Assembly: GCF_014650495.1 (NCBI RefSeq)
Contig: NZ_BMVB01000001.1
Location: 373,250 to 437,249 of the forward strand
Direction of reading: 5' to 3'
DNA length: 64,000 nt
From: Streptomyces cinnamoneus
GTDB lineage: Bacteria > Actinomycetota > Actinomycetes > Streptomycetales > Streptomycetaceae
Part shown: positions 27,757 through 43,568 of the stretch, piece after piece
Numbering within the stretch: position 1 is the stretch's first letter
How the letters are laid out: every line of letters starts with the position of its first letter
The notes under the pieces: model-generated
Told to the model about the DNA's origin: nothing
Seen by the model: only the letters and a program-made list of their open reading frames with translations
The model's database searches: none
Program-made: the position numbers and the translations under genes

Positions 27757-27775
27757 TTAGGTAAGGCTAACCTAA
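27757..27775 (+). promoter_or_regulatory. Iron box (DmdR/DtxR-type operator) upstream of the siderophore receptor gene
   Basis: TTAGGTAAGGCTAACCTAA is a 19-bp near-palindrome differing at two positions from the Streptomyces iron-box consensus recalled as TTAGGTTAGGCTCACCTAA. It lies 85 nt upstream of the siderophore-binding lipoprotein start, where DmdR1 with Fe2+ would repress transcription. Confidence 0.85.
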
Positions 27776-27860
27776 TATTTGTCGCGTCCGGTGTGGGGTG
27801 ATCCCGCACCGATGGCACCCCCTGTTCTTTTTGAGCCCGTTTCAACGTCCGGAGCCTTCG

Positions 27861-28862
27861 ATGACCTCGCCCGACCGCTTCCTCTCGTCCGCACCGCGCC
27901 GTGCGGCCCAGGCTCTCGCCGCCGTGGGCGCGGCCGCCTTGCTGCTGACGGGGTGCGGCGGCGGGTCCGACTCCGGCTCCGACGGGACGAAGGGCGAGTC
28001 GAAGTCCGACGGCGGCGGCGGGATGCGCACGGTCAAGGACGCCACCGGAACGGCGGTCAAGGTGCCCGCCCACCCCCAGCGCATCGTGACCCTCACCCAG
28101 GAGGACCTCGACGCGGTGCTCGCCCTCGGCGTCAAGCCGGTCGGCATCACCAACGGCCAGGGCCTGAACAAGCCCCCGGCCTACCTTGAGGACAAGGTCA
28201 AGGGCATCAACGTCGTCGGCAACCTCCTGCAGCCGGTGATGGACAAGGTCCTCGCCGCCAAGCCCGACCTCATCCTCGCCGGCGACATGCAGGACCAGCA
28301 GGTCCTCAAGCAGCTCCGCGAGATCACCCCGGCCACCCTGGTCACCATGGCCCCCACCGACGACTGGAAGCTCTCCTTCCGGGGGGTCGCCAACGCGGTC
28401 AACGGCCTGGACAAGGCCAACAAGGTCATCGCCGACTACGAGGCCAAGGCCAAGAAGGCCGGCGAGGAGCTCGGTGAGAACAAGGGCGCCGAGGTCAGCA
28501 TCGTCCGCTGGAACCCCGACGGGCCCAGCTGGATGGAGAAGAAGCAGTTCGCCTCCGGCGTCGCCCTGGACATGGGGCTGAAGCGGCCCAGGACCCAGGA
28601 CAAGGACGGCAATGCCCACACCCCGGCGCTGAGCCTGGAGAAGATCAACGAGATCGACGGCGACTGGCTCTTCCTGTCCACCCTCACCTCGGACGGCGAG
28701 AAGGCCCTGAAGGACGTCCAGGAGAAGCCGGCGTACAAGGACCTCAACGCGGTGAAGAAGAACCACGCCGTGACGGTCAATGGTTCGGTGTGGTCCACAC
28801 GGGGTGGCCCGCTGGCCGCTCTGGTCGTCGTCGACGACATCACGAAGGCGTTGAAGAAGTAA
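27861..28862 (+). CDS. Siderophore-binding lipoprotein of an ABC importer
   Basis: A 333-residue iron-siderophore substrate-binding protein (FepB/FhuD-like, PF01497). The signal peptide ends in the lipobox LLLTGCGG, giving a lipid-anchored protein outside the membrane. The long binding-protein fold starts at PQRIVTLTQEDLDAVLALGV and includes AKPDLILAGDMQDQQVLKQL. I choose the ATG at 27861 because GGAG lies about 6 nt upstream; an upstream in-frame extension has no such signal. An iron box precedes it. It would pair with the fused FecCD permease encoded at 40436-42691; the ATPase is not in the window. Confidence 0.92.
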   Translation: MTSPDRFLSSAPRRAAQALAAVGAAALLLTGCGGGSDSGSDGTKGESKSDGGGGMRTVKDATGTAVKVPAHPQRIVTLTQEDLDAVLALGVKPVGITNGQGLNKPPAYLEDKVKGINVVGNLLQPVMDKVLAAKPDLILAGDMQDQQVLKQLREITPATLVTMAPTDDWKLSFRGVANAVNGLDKANKVIADYEAKAKKAGEELGENKGAEVSIVRWNPDGPSWMEKKQFASGVALDMGLKRPRTQDKDGNAHTPALSLEKINEIDGDWLFLSTLTSDGEKALKDVQEKPAYKDLNAVKKNHAVTVNGSVWSTRGGPLAALVVVDDITKALKK

Positions 28863-28877
28863 CGCGGCCGTGGGATG

Positions 28878-28904
28878 GGGCGGGGGGCTTTCCCCACCCC
28901 GCCC
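28878..28904 (+). terminator. Hairpin after the siderophore receptor gene
   Basis: An 8-bp GC stem (28878-28885 GGGCGGGG with 28897-28904) followed by CTTT lies 16 nt after the stop and before the convergent M20 gene's end. Confidence 0.6.
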
Positions 28905-28940
28905 TTTCGCCGTTTCCCGGGGCGGAGCCCCGGTCGGCCC

Positions 28941-30074
28941 CTACGCGCGGCGGGCGGTCGCGAAGTCCGCTGCCGTCCACGCCATCCCCACCGCGCCGTC
29001 CACGATGGCCCGCTCCGCCGCCGGTGACACCGCCGCCTCCGCGAATTCCGGCTCGTGCGGCCCGCACGTCCCGCCCGTGATGTCCAGCACCGGGTGGATC
29101 GACGGCACCACGTGCGAGACGTTCCCCATGTCCGTGCACGCGAACGCCTCCCGCTCCTGCGGCTCCGGCCGGCCCAGCGCGCGGGCGTTGGCCCGCCACA
29201 GGCCGATCAGCTCCGGGTCGGTGCGGAAGTCCAGGTAGTCCGGCTCCGGACGGGTGAGCGTCACCTCGCAGCCCGTGGCCACCGCTCCCGCCCGGAAGCA
29301 CGCCTCCACCCGCTCGCGCAGCTCCCGCAGGTCCTCGGCGGCCGAGGCGCGGATCTCGTACTCCGCGGTGGCCCGGTCGGGGATGAGGTTCGGCCGCGTG
29401 CCCGCGCCGGTGGTCACCCCGTGCACCTTCCACTGCGGGGGCAACTGCTGGCGCAGCAGCCCCAGGGCGACCTGAGCAATCGTCAGGGCGTCGGCGGCGT
29501 TGCGGCCCTCGTGCGCATTGAGGCTGGGGTGCGCCGAACGCCCCCGGTACGCGACCGAGAGGGTGCCCAGCGCGAACGAGCGGAACTCGGCGACCTCGAA
29601 CGGACAGGGGTGCACCATCATCGCGGCGTCCACCCCCTCGAAGGCCCCCGCTTCCAGCAGCAGCGCCTTGCCCGCACCGCTCTCCTCGGCGGGAGTGCCC
29701 AGCACGCGGACGGTCAGGCCCAGTTCGTCGGCGTGGGGCGCGAGGGCGAGCGCCGCGCCCACGCCGGCGGCGGCGATCAGATTGTGGCCGCAGGCGTGGC
29801 CGAGGCCGGGCAGGGCGTCGTACTCGCAGGCGATGGCCACGGTGACCGGACCCGAACCGGCCGTCGCGCAGAAGGCGGTGTCGAGGCCGTGGACGGGGGC
29901 GGTGACGGCGAAGCCGTGTTCCCGCAGGACGCCCGCGCACCATGCGGCGGCCCGGTGCTCGTCGAAGGCGGTCTCGGGGTGCGCGTGAATGCGCCGGCTG
30001 AGCGTCAGGAGCTCCTCACGATGGGCTGAAACGCGGTCGCGCATGGCGGATTTGAGGCCGTCGGCCACGGTCAT
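28941..30074 (-). CDS. M20-family amidohydrolase (AbgB/carboxypeptidase type)
   Basis: A 377-residue metallo-amidohydrolase. The zinc-binding motifs are present: HAHPETAFDE, GHACGHNLIA (with the catalytic acid in CEYDALPGLGHACGH) and GTPAEESGAGK; dimerisation-domain residues RSAHPSLNAHEGRNAAD follow. It resembles p-aminobenzoyl-glutamate or N-acyl amino acid amidohydrolases. The gene starts divergently from the NRPS gene, and an iron box lies between the two starts, so it may be iron-repressed. One possible role is hydrolysis of an amide bond in a siderophore or its breakdown product, but this is not shown. Confidence 0.9.
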   Translation of the reverse strand: MTVADGLKSAMRDRVSAHREELLTLSRRIHAHPETAFDEHRAAAWCAGVLREHGFAVTAPVHGLDTAFCATAGSGPVTVAIACEYDALPGLGHACGHNLIAAAGVGAALALAPHADELGLTVRVLGTPAEESGAGKALLLEAGAFEGVDAAMMVHPCPFEVAEFRSFALGTLSVAYRGRSAHPSLNAHEGRNAADALTIAQVALGLLRQQLPPQWKVHGVTTGAGTRPNLIPDRATAEYEIRASAAEDLRELRERVEACFRAGAVATGCEVTLTRPEPDYLDFRTDPELIGLWRANARALGRPEPQEREAFACTDMGNVSHVVPSIHPVLDITGGTCGPHEPEFAEAAVSPAAERAIVDGAVGMAWTAADFATARRA

Positions 30075-30145
30075 GTCCGGCTCCTGTGTCGGGGTTCTCC
30101 TGCTGCCCCCGCCCGGCGGGGACCGCTCTCACAAGCGATCAAAAA

Positions 30146-30164
30146 ATAGCTTAGGCTTACCTAA
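30146..30164 (+). promoter_or_regulatory. Iron box between the divergent M20 and NRPS genes
   Basis: The 19-mer ATAGCTTAGGCTTACCTAA keeps the right half and centre of the iron box. Nested within the region is an 18-bp inverted repeat (GCTTAGG at 30149-30155 with CCTAAGC at 30160-30166). It sits 63 nt upstream of the NRPS ATG and 71 nt upstream of the M20 ATG, so iron may control both. Confidence 0.8.
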
Positions 30165-30227
30165 GCTGAGCCACCGGGGGTCCGGTGTGCGCACGAACGT
30201 CTGCCCTCTACCGGGAGTCCCCACGCC

Positions 30228-37439
<7,212 letters not shown>

Positions 37440-37442
37440 CCC

Positions 37443-37646
37443 ATGAGCGACGCACCCGCCAACCCCTTCGACGGCGACGGAGACTTCCTCGTCCTCGTCA
37501 ACTCCGAGGGACAGCACAGCCTCTGGCCGGGCTTCGCCGCCGTTCCCGAGGGCTGGAACACCGCGCACGGCCCGTGCGCCCGCCAGGACGCCCTCGACTG
37601 GATCAGCGAGAACTGGACCGACCTCACCCCGGCCTCCGCCCGGTGA
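37443..37646 (+). CDS. MbtH-family NRPS accessory protein
   Basis: A 67-residue MbtH-like protein that binds and activates adenylation domains. It has the family signature: [32 protein letters not shown] and the tryptophan-containing C-terminal part [11 protein letters not shown]. It begins 3 nt after the NRPS stop and its own stop overlaps the downstream exporter start by GTGA, so it is part of the same operon. Confidence 0.96.
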   Translation: MSDAPANPFDGDGDFLVLVNSEGQHSLWPGFAAVPEGWNTAHGPCARQDALDWISENWTDLTPASAR

Positions 37647-39067
37647 GAGGCATCCCCACGCGCATCGCCGTCGTGATCGTCTACACGGCGGCCATGTGCA
37701 TGAACGGGCTCGACTCCACCATCGTCAACCCGGCGCTGCTCACCATCGCCCGGGACTTCGGCGAACCGGTGTCGGCCGCCAACACCGTCGAGGTCGCCTT
37801 CCTCGTCGCCCTCGCCGTCGCCCTGCCCGTCGCGGGCTGGCTCGGCGACCGCTTCGGCACGAAGAAGGTCTTCCTCGGCGCACTGGCCGTCTTCACCGCC
37901 GCGTCCGCCGCCTGCGGGCTCGCCCAGGACCTGCCGGCGCTGGTCCTCGCGCGCGTCGTGCAGGGCATCGCGGGCGGACTGCTCACGCCCGTCGGCATGG
38001 CCCTGCTCTTCCGCACCTTCGCGCCGCACGAGCGGGTGAAGCTGTCCAAAGTGCTCATCGTGCCGACGGCGCTGATGCCCGCCCTGGGGCCACCGCTCGG
38101 CGGTTTCCTGACCGAGCACCTCTCCTGGCACTGGCTGTTCTTCGTCAACGTGCCGATCGGCACGGCGGCCGTCCTGCTCGGCCTCTTCGGCGTCCGCGAA
38201 CAGGTCGAGGGCACCGACGGCCCCTTCGACGCCACGGGCTTCGTGCTCGCCACCCCCGCGCTCGGGCTGCTCACCTACGCGCTGGGCTTCGGCCCCGCGC
38301 ACGGCTGGACGTCACCGGCCGTCGCGGTGAGCGGCCTGCTCGGCCTCGTCCTCCTCGGCGCGGCCGTGCTCCACCTGCTGCGGGCCGGATCGCCGTTGCT
38401 GGAGCTGACACTGCTCCGCGACCGGGCCTTCGCCTCGGCGACCGTCCTCGCCTTCCTCACCTCCGCCGGCCTGATGGGCGTCCTCTTCGCGTTCCCCCTG
38501 CTCCACCAGGCGGCCCTCGGGGCCTCCGCCATGGACGCGGGGCTCAGCGTCTTCCCGGAGGCGGTCGGTCTGATGCTCGCCTCACAGGCCGTCGACCGGC
38601 TGCTGCCGAAGCTGGGCCCGCGCCTGCTCGCCGCGCCCGCGCTGGTCCTGGCCACCGCGGTCTTCGCGACGCTCGCCGTGCCCGGCGTCGCCGAGAACGC
38701 CTGGGCGGTACGGGCACTGATGTTCTGCATCGGCCTGGTGCTCGGCACGGCCGTGCTCACCGTCCAGATCGCCGGCTTCGCGGACGTGCCGCCGCCGGCC
38801 ATGGGCCAGGCCATGGGCCTGTTCACCATCGTGCGCACCCTGGGCGGCGCGCTCGGCATCGCCGCGGTCGCCGCGGTCATCGCGGCGGCGGGGGAGTCCG
38901 GCCCGCACGGTGCCGCCGCCCCGGGCCCGTACCGGGCGGCCATCCTCACCACGGCGGGCCTCGTGGCCCTCGGCACGCTCTGGGCGCTCCACCTGCCGCG
39001 GGAGGCCCCCGCCCCGCCGCCCTTCGACGACGAGCCGGAGGCCCGTCAGGAGTCAGCCGCGCTCTGA
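37643..39067 (+). CDS. MFS exporter (DHA2, 14-helix), probable siderophore secretion
   Basis: A 474-residue major facilitator of the EmrB/QacA drug:H+ antiporter type. Motif A is [20 protein letters not shown], motif C is in the [16 protein letters not shown] region, with about 14 hydrophobic helices. The GTG start at 37643 overlaps the MbtH stop by GTGA. Its position in the NRPS operon points to secretion of the finished siderophore, as with similar exporters in other catecholate clusters. The last 15 nt overlap the convergent esterase gene. Confidence 0.92.
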   Translation: MRGIPTRIAVVIVYTAAMCMNGLDSTIVNPALLTIARDFGEPVSAANTVEVAFLVALAVALPVAGWLGDRFGTKKVFLGALAVFTAASAACGLAQDLPALVLARVVQGIAGGLLTPVGMALLFRTFAPHERVKLSKVLIVPTALMPALGPPLGGFLTEHLSWHWLFFVNVPIGTAAVLLGLFGVREQVEGTDGPFDATGFVLATPALGLLTYALGFGPAHGWTSPAVAVSGLLGLVLLGAAVLHLLRAGSPLLELTLLRDRAFASATVLAFLTSAGLMGVLFAFPLLHQAALGASAMDAGLSVFPEAVGLMLASQAVDRLLPKLGPRLLAAPALVLATAVFATLAVPGVAENAWAVRALMFCIGLVLGTAVLTVQIAGFADVPPPAMGQAMGLFTIVRTLGGALGIAAVAAVIAAAGESGPHGAAAPGPYRAAILTTAGLVALGTLWALHLPREAPAPPPFDDEPEARQESAAL

Positions 39068-40291
39068 CAGCAGTCCGACGAGTCCGACGGCGAGCCCGCC
39101 GCGCCAGCAGGCGTAGTCGTGGCCGCCGTTGAACTCGTCGTAGGCCACCTCGTATCCGCGGGCTTCGAGCACGTTGCGCAGGTGCCTGTTCTGCGGGAGC
39201 AGCATCCACTCCTGCAGGCCCACCTCCAGGTGGAAGCGGACCGGCAGCTTCTCGTGCGTCGCGAACTGCCGGGTCAGCCACTCGCTGCCGCCGTCGAACT
39301 CCGTCCCGTCCGGCCACCAGAAGGAGCCCGACTGGGACAGCGCGTTCCCGAACCGCTCCGGCCTGCGGAAGGCGGCGAAGGCCGCCGTCAGGCCGCCCGC
39401 GCTCTGGCCCGCCACGACCGTGCGCGCCGGGTCGTCCGTCGTGCCGTACGCGCGGGACGCCCAGGGGAGCAGCACGTCGGCCAGCCAGTCGACGAACTCC
39501 TCGCTGCAGCTGAGGTCGGCCATGCGGCGGTCCCGGCCCATGGTCTCCACCATGAGGGTCACGGTCGGCGGTATGCGGCCGTCGGCGTGGAGATTGTCCA
39601 GCGTGGCGCCGAAGTCCAGCACCGGGCCCCACATCTCGCCGTCCAGCAGGACGGCGACGGCGTACGGGCCGGTGCCGGCGCGGTGGCCGGCGGGCACGTG
39701 GACGGTCACGCGGCGTCCGTCGACCTCCGCCGCGATGTGCGTGCCGCGCGGTACGGGTACGCAGTGCCGCGGGGCGGCGAAGTCCTGGGCCGGTGCGTCG
39801 GGCAGCTCCATCACGGAGGAGGGGTTGCGCCCGTCGCGGGAGGGCAGCACCGGGCCCGCGGCGAGCGGGTCGGGCAGGGCGGTGTCCAGGACGCGCAGCC
39901 AGCTGTGGCGGTCCGTGCGCAGGGCGTCTTCGCGGGAGCCGCGGTGGACGGAGAACTGGTACGACGCGCGGTGGTCGGCCCGCAGCCGGTGGCCGATGGC
40001 CCAGACGTCCGTGCCGGGCACCTTGTGCATGAGGTGCGGGGTGAGGTCGTGGGCGTGGCGGTCCTTGTCGGTGACGGTGTGGAGGAGGGCCAGGACGGCG
40101 TCCGCCGGGGCGGCGGGGTCGTCGCGCCACAGGAAGGTGACGAGGCGCCAGGCGTCGTTCTCTTCGGGGTCGGGCTCGACGAGGGGGGTGCCGGTGGTGG
40201 CGGTGCGCCGCCAGAAGTCGTCCAGCGCGCCGGGCGCTTCGGCCCGCACCGCTGCGGCGAGGTTCTGGAGGATCGGGCTGTGCAGCTCCAC
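39053..40291 (-). CDS. Enterochelin esterase-like siderophore hydrolase
   Basis: A 412-residue Fes/IroD-type esterase that opens the ester backbone of a ferric siderophore in the cytoplasm to release iron. The N-terminal DUF3327-like domain has FWRRTATTGTPLVEPDPEEN and DDFW, and the C-terminal esterase D domain has the nucleophile in VVAGQSAGGLTAAFA and the catalytic His in FNGGHDYACWRGGL. There is no signal peptide, as expected. This activity fits a tri-ester cyclic or linear siderophore such as griseobactin. Convergent with the exporter gene; a strong palindrome separates it from the permease gene upstream. Confidence 0.93.
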   Translation of the reverse strand: MELHSPILQNLAAAVRAEAPGALDDFWRRTATTGTPLVEPDPEENDAWRLVTFLWRDDPAAPADAVLALLHTVTDKDRHAHDLTPHLMHKVPGTDVWAIGHRLRADHRASYQFSVHRGSREDALRTDRHSWLRVLDTALPDPLAAGPVLPSRDGRNPSSVMELPDAPAQDFAAPRHCVPVPRGTHIAAEVDGRRVTVHVPAGHRAGTGPYAVAVLLDGEMWGPVLDFGATLDNLHADGRIPPTVTLMVETMGRDRRMADLSCSEEFVDWLADVLLPWASRAYGTTDDPARTVVAGQSAGGLTAAFAAFRRPERFGNALSQSGSFWWPDGTEFDGGSEWLTRQFATHEKLPVRFHLEVGLQEWMLLPQNRHLRNVLEARGYEVAYDEFNGGHDYACWRGGLAVGLVGLLSERG

Positions 40292-40319
40292 TGGTTTCCT
40301 TTCGGTGGCGCGCGCGGTG

Positions 40320-40425
40320 TCCTCAATCGCCGGACGGGCTGGATTTTCCAGCCCGTCCGGCGATTGAGGACCGGGGTCCGGGGCAGAGCCCCGGTTTCGG
40401 GAAGGGGCGGGTAGGGGGGAGAACC
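40320..40425. repeat. Composite intergenic palindrome (Streptomyces REP-like), terminator candidate
   Basis: A perfect 24-bp inverted repeat (40320-40343 with 40347-40370, 3-nt loop) contains CAATCGCCGGACGGGCTGGA. A second GC-rich inverted repeat (CCGGGG near 40371 and its complement near 40390) and a GAAGGGGCGGGTAGGGG stretch follow. I recall this composite element from many Streptomyces intergenic regions. It ends the transcript entering from the permease gene and may also act as a barrier in the opposite direction. Confidence 0.8.
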
Positions 40426-40435
40426 GCCGGAGGCG

Positions 40436-42691
40436 TCACACCCGCGCCGCCGTCGACCGCCCCAGCAGCACCCACAGCAGGAACGGACCGCCCAGTACGG
40501 TCGTCACGATCCCCACCGGCACCTCCACCCCGTCGAACACGATCCGCCCGACCGTGTCGGCGAGGACGATCAGCACGGCCCCCGTCAGCATCGACCCCAC
40601 CACCGGCACCCGCAGCGGTCCCGCCAGCCGTCCCGCGACGACCGGCGAGGCCAGCGCCACGAAGCCCACCGGCCCGCAGATGCCCACGGCCAGCCCCGCC
40701 AGCCCCACCGCGAGCAGCAGGCACACCAGCCGCACCCGCCCGGGTGCGACGCCCAGCGAGGACGCCGTGGAGTCGTCGAAGCGCAGCACGTTGAGCTGCC
40801 GGGCGACGACGAGGGCGAGCGGCACGAGGACCGCCAGGCCGAGGAGGACGGGGACGCCCACGGAGTAGCCGCGCCCGTTGAGGCTGCCGGAGGTCCACAC
40901 GTACAGGGAGCTCGCCGAGTTGAGGGAGCGGCGGGAGAGCACGACCTGGGTGACGGCCGAGGCGAGCGCCGACATGGCGAGCCCGACGACGAGCACCCGG
41001 TAGCCGCGCTGCCCGAGGCCGCCGGAGACGGTGGTGACGACGAGGACGGCCGCGAGCGCCCCGGCCGGGCCCGCCCACCAGGCGCCGAAGGTGCCGGTGA
41101 GCGTCGTCGAGATCAGCACGGCGGCCGTCGCACCGTCGTTGACGCCCAGCAGTTCGGGCGTGGCCAGACGGTTGCGGGCGAGGGTCTGGGTGAGGCAGCC
41201 GGCGAGGCCGAGGGCGGCGCCGGCGGTGAGGCCGGCGACGATCCGGCCGAGCCGGAACTTCTGCACGAGCAGGACGTCGAAGCGGTCGCCGGAGCCGAGG
41301 ACGGCGTGGAAGGTGCGGTTCAGGCTCATCTCGCTCTGCCCGGCGTACGCGGAGAGCACGACGGCGGCCACGAGCAGCGCGGCCAGGGCGAGTGCGGCGA
41401 GCGTGGCCCGGCGCGGCAGCAGCACCGACAGGGTGCGGTGCCGCAGGACCAGACTCTCTCGACGCTCCGGGCGCCCGGCCGGCCCGTTCCCCTCAGCCGG
41501 CCCGTTCCCGTCGGCCTGCGCTGCCCCGCCGGTCCGCCTCGTCCACGCCGCCGGCAGCCGGACACCGAACCGTCGGCCCGCCCCGGCGCTCTCCTCCGTG
41601 GCCGGGTCCGTCATGCCCATCGCGCCCAGTCGCCTGGAGCGGACGATGGCGATGAGGACGGGAGCGCCGATGAGGGCGATGATGACGGAGACCGGTGCCT
41701 CGAAGGGCCGCGAGACGACGCGGGCCAGGACATCGGCGCCGGTGAGGACGCCCGCGCCGATGAGCCCGGCGAGGGCGATCTGTGCGGTGAGCCGGGGGCC
41801 GGTGACGGCCCGGGCGAGGAAGCCCGCGAGCAGGCCCAGGAAGGAGACGGGGCCGACGAGGGCGACGGAGGAGGCGGTGAGCAGGGTGACGGCCACCGCG
41901 ACGACGGTGCGGATGGTGGCGGGGCGGTGGCCCAGGCCCCGGGCGAGGTCGTCGCCGAGTGCCAGCGCGGACAGCGGGCGGGCGACGAGCAGGGCCACGA
42001 CGAAGCCGGCGGCGAGCACGGGCAGCAGGCCGGTGAGCTTGTCGTAGCCCTCGACCCCGGCGAGGGAGCCGAGGACCCAGGAGCGGAAGCGGTCGTAGGT
42101 CTCGGCGGAGTTGACGACGATGACGCTGGTGATGCCGCCGAAGGTGGCGCCCAGCGCGGAGCCCGCCAGGACCAGCCGCATCGGTGAACCCCCGCCCCGG
42201 CGGCCGGCGATGAGCAGGACGAGCGCGCTGGCGACCACGGCGCCGCCGAAGGCCCACAGCAGGTGGCCGAAACCGCTGCTCACCCCGAGGAAGGCGATGC
42301 CGGTGACGACGCCGAGCGAGGCGCCCGCGTTGACGCCGAGCAGACCCGTCTCGGCGAGGGGGTTGCGGGTGACGGCCTGCAGCAGGCTGCCGGAGGTGCC
42401 GAGGGCGGCGCCGACGAGCAGCGCAGTGAGGGTGCGCGGGATGCGCAGGTCCCCGACGACCAGGGACAGCCGGGAGTCGTCGCGTGCGCCGTTGCGGCCG
42501 AGGACGTAGTCCAGGACGTCGCCGGGGCCGACTTCGCCCGCACCGATGGACAGGGAGAGGGCGGCGAGCACGAGGACGGCGGCCAGCAGGGAGGCCGCGG
42601 CCGCGGGCAGGGCCCGGCGCCCCTGCGACGGTCTCGGAACGGCCTGGTCGTCGACGGTTTCCGCCGCGGTGTCCACGTGCGACAAAGTCAT
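40436..42691 (-). CDS. Fused FecCD-type iron-siderophore ABC permease (FhuB-like)
   Basis: A 751-residue membrane protein containing two complete FecCD permease units in tandem (about 25-350 and 420-750). The first has SGSLLQAVTRNPLAETGLLGVNAGASLG and the second GLAGCLTQTLARNRLATPELLGVNDGATAA, the conserved domain start; in each unit about ten helices follow. This is the FhuB arrangement, in which one chain replaces a heterodimer. It would partner the lipoprotein encoded at 27861-28862. An iron box overlaps its ATG. No Shine-Dalgarno precedes the ATG, so the mRNA may be leaderless. No ATPase gene is nearby. Confidence 0.93.
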   Translation of the reverse strand: MTLSHVDTAAETVDDQAVPRPSQGRRALPAAAASLLAAVLVLAALSLSIGAGEVGPGDVLDYVLGRNGARDDSRLSLVVGDLRIPRTLTALLVGAALGTSGSLLQAVTRNPLAETGLLGVNAGASLGVVTGIAFLGVSSGFGHLLWAFGGAVVASALVLLIAGRRGGGSPMRLVLAGSALGATFGGITSVIVVNSAETYDRFRSWVLGSLAGVEGYDKLTGLLPVLAAGFVVALLVARPLSALALGDDLARGLGHRPATIRTVVAVAVTLLTASSVALVGPVSFLGLLAGFLARAVTGPRLTAQIALAGLIGAGVLTGADVLARVVSRPFEAPVSVIIALIGAPVLIAIVRSRRLGAMGMTDPATEESAGAGRRFGVRLPAAWTRRTGGAAQADGNGPAEGNGPAGRPERRESLVLRHRTLSVLLPRRATLAALALAALLVAAVVLSAYAGQSEMSLNRTFHAVLGSGDRFDVLLVQKFRLGRIVAGLTAGAALGLAGCLTQTLARNRLATPELLGVNDGATAAVLISTTLTGTFGAWWAGPAGALAAVLVVTTVSGGLGQRGYRVLVVGLAMSALASAVTQVVLSRRSLNSASSLYVWTSGSLNGRGYSVGVPVLLGLAVLVPLALVVARQLNVLRFDDSTASSLGVAPGRVRLVCLLLAVGLAGLAVGICGPVGFVALASPVVAGRLAGPLRVPVVGSMLTGAVLIVLADTVGRIVFDGVEVPVGIVTTVLGGPFLLWVLLGRSTAARV

Positions 42692-42709
42692 AAGGTAAGG
42701 CTAGCCTAA
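42691..42709 (-). promoter_or_regulatory. Iron box touching the permease start codon
   Basis: On the plus strand it reads TAAGGTAAGGCTAGCCTAA, differing from TTAGGTTAGGCTAACCTAA at three positions. Its first base is also the last base of the permease ATG. Repressor binding here would cover the start codon and the transcript start of a leaderless mRNA. Confidence 0.75.
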
Positions 42710-42812
42710 CGAAGCATGACGGCCTGAAGGTCTCCAGGGCATCGGCGTGCGAAGGCGGACATACGCAAATAAAGTGAGCGTGGCTCAGCAGTCGTCCGCC
42801 GAGGAGAGACGC

Positions 42813-43568
42813 ATGCCCACCCGAACGCTCAAGGACAAGGTCGTGGTCATCGGTGGCGCGTCGAGGAACCTCGGCAGTCTCATCGCGCGCGAGGTCGCGG
42901 CGGACGGCGCCAAGGTCGTCGTCCACTACAACAGCCCCTCCTCGAAGGAGGGGGCCGAGCAGACCGCCGACGCGGTCCGGGCCGCGGGCGGCGAAGCGGT
43001 GATCCACGAGGCGGACCTGACGAAGGTCGCCGAGGTGGAGGGGCTCTTCGAGGTCGCCGAGGGCGCGTTCGACAGGGTCGACTGCGTGGTGAACACGGCC
43101 GGCATGGTGATCAAGAAGCCGATGGCCGAGGTCACCGAGGAGGAGTACGACCGCATGTTCGCCGTCAACTCCAAGGCGGCGTACTTCATGATGCAGCAGG
43201 GGGCCCGGCGCGTGCAGGACGGCGGCAAGATCATCACCATCGTGACCTCGCTGCTCGCCGCCTACACCGGCCTGTACTCCGTCTACGCGGGCAGCAAGGC
43301 CCCGGTCGAGCACTTCACCCGCGCCCTGTCCAAGGAACTGTTCGGCCGCAACATCTCGGTCAACAACATCGCGCCGGGGCCCATGGACACCGGCTTCTTC
43401 TACCCGGCCGAGACCGACGACTCCATCGCGTACCACAAGTCCTCGGCGATGAACGGCGAGCTCACCAAGATCGAGGACATCGTGCCGTACGTGAAGTTCC
43501 TGCTCACCGACGGATGGTGGCTCAACGGACAGACCCTCTTCATCAACGGCGGCTACACCACCCGCTGA
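42813..43568 (+). CDS. Short-chain dehydrogenase/reductase
   Basis: A 251-residue classical SDR. The cofactor motif is VVVIGGASRNLGSLIA (a GxxxxxG variant), followed by an NTAG motif and the catalytic Ser/Tyr/Lys in IVTSLLAAYTGLYSVYAGSK. It resembles 3-oxoacyl-ACP reductase-like enzymes more than DhbA/EntA, so I do not call it a 2,3-dihydro-DHB dehydrogenase. The ATG at 42813 has GAGGAGAG upstream. It is next to the siderophore permease gene but divergent from it, without a recognisable iron box of its own. Confidence 0.88.
   Translation: MPTRTLKDKVVVIGGASRNLGSLIAREVAADGAKVVVHYNSPSSKEGAEQTADAVRAAGGEAVIHEADLTKVAEVEGLFEVAEGAFDRVDCVVNTAGMVIKKPMAEVTEEEYDRMFAVNSKAAYFMMQQGARRVQDGGKIITIVTSLLAAYTGLYSVYAGSKAPVEHFTRALSKELFGRNISVNNIAPGPMDTGFFYPAETDDSIAYHKSSAMNGELTKIEDIVPYVKFLLTDGWWLNGQTLFINGGYTTR

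Noticed and set aside
40320..40370. Palindrome as a transposon end or CRISPR repeat
   Set aside because: There is no transposase gene and only one copy in the window; it matches the dispersed Streptomyces intergenic palindrome.
42813..43568. Calling the SDR a DhbA (2,3-dihydro-2,3-dihydroxybenzoate dehydrogenase)
   Set aside because: Its sequence looks like a general ketoacyl-reductase-type SDR, it is divergent from the siderophore genes, and no other DHB gene is present.
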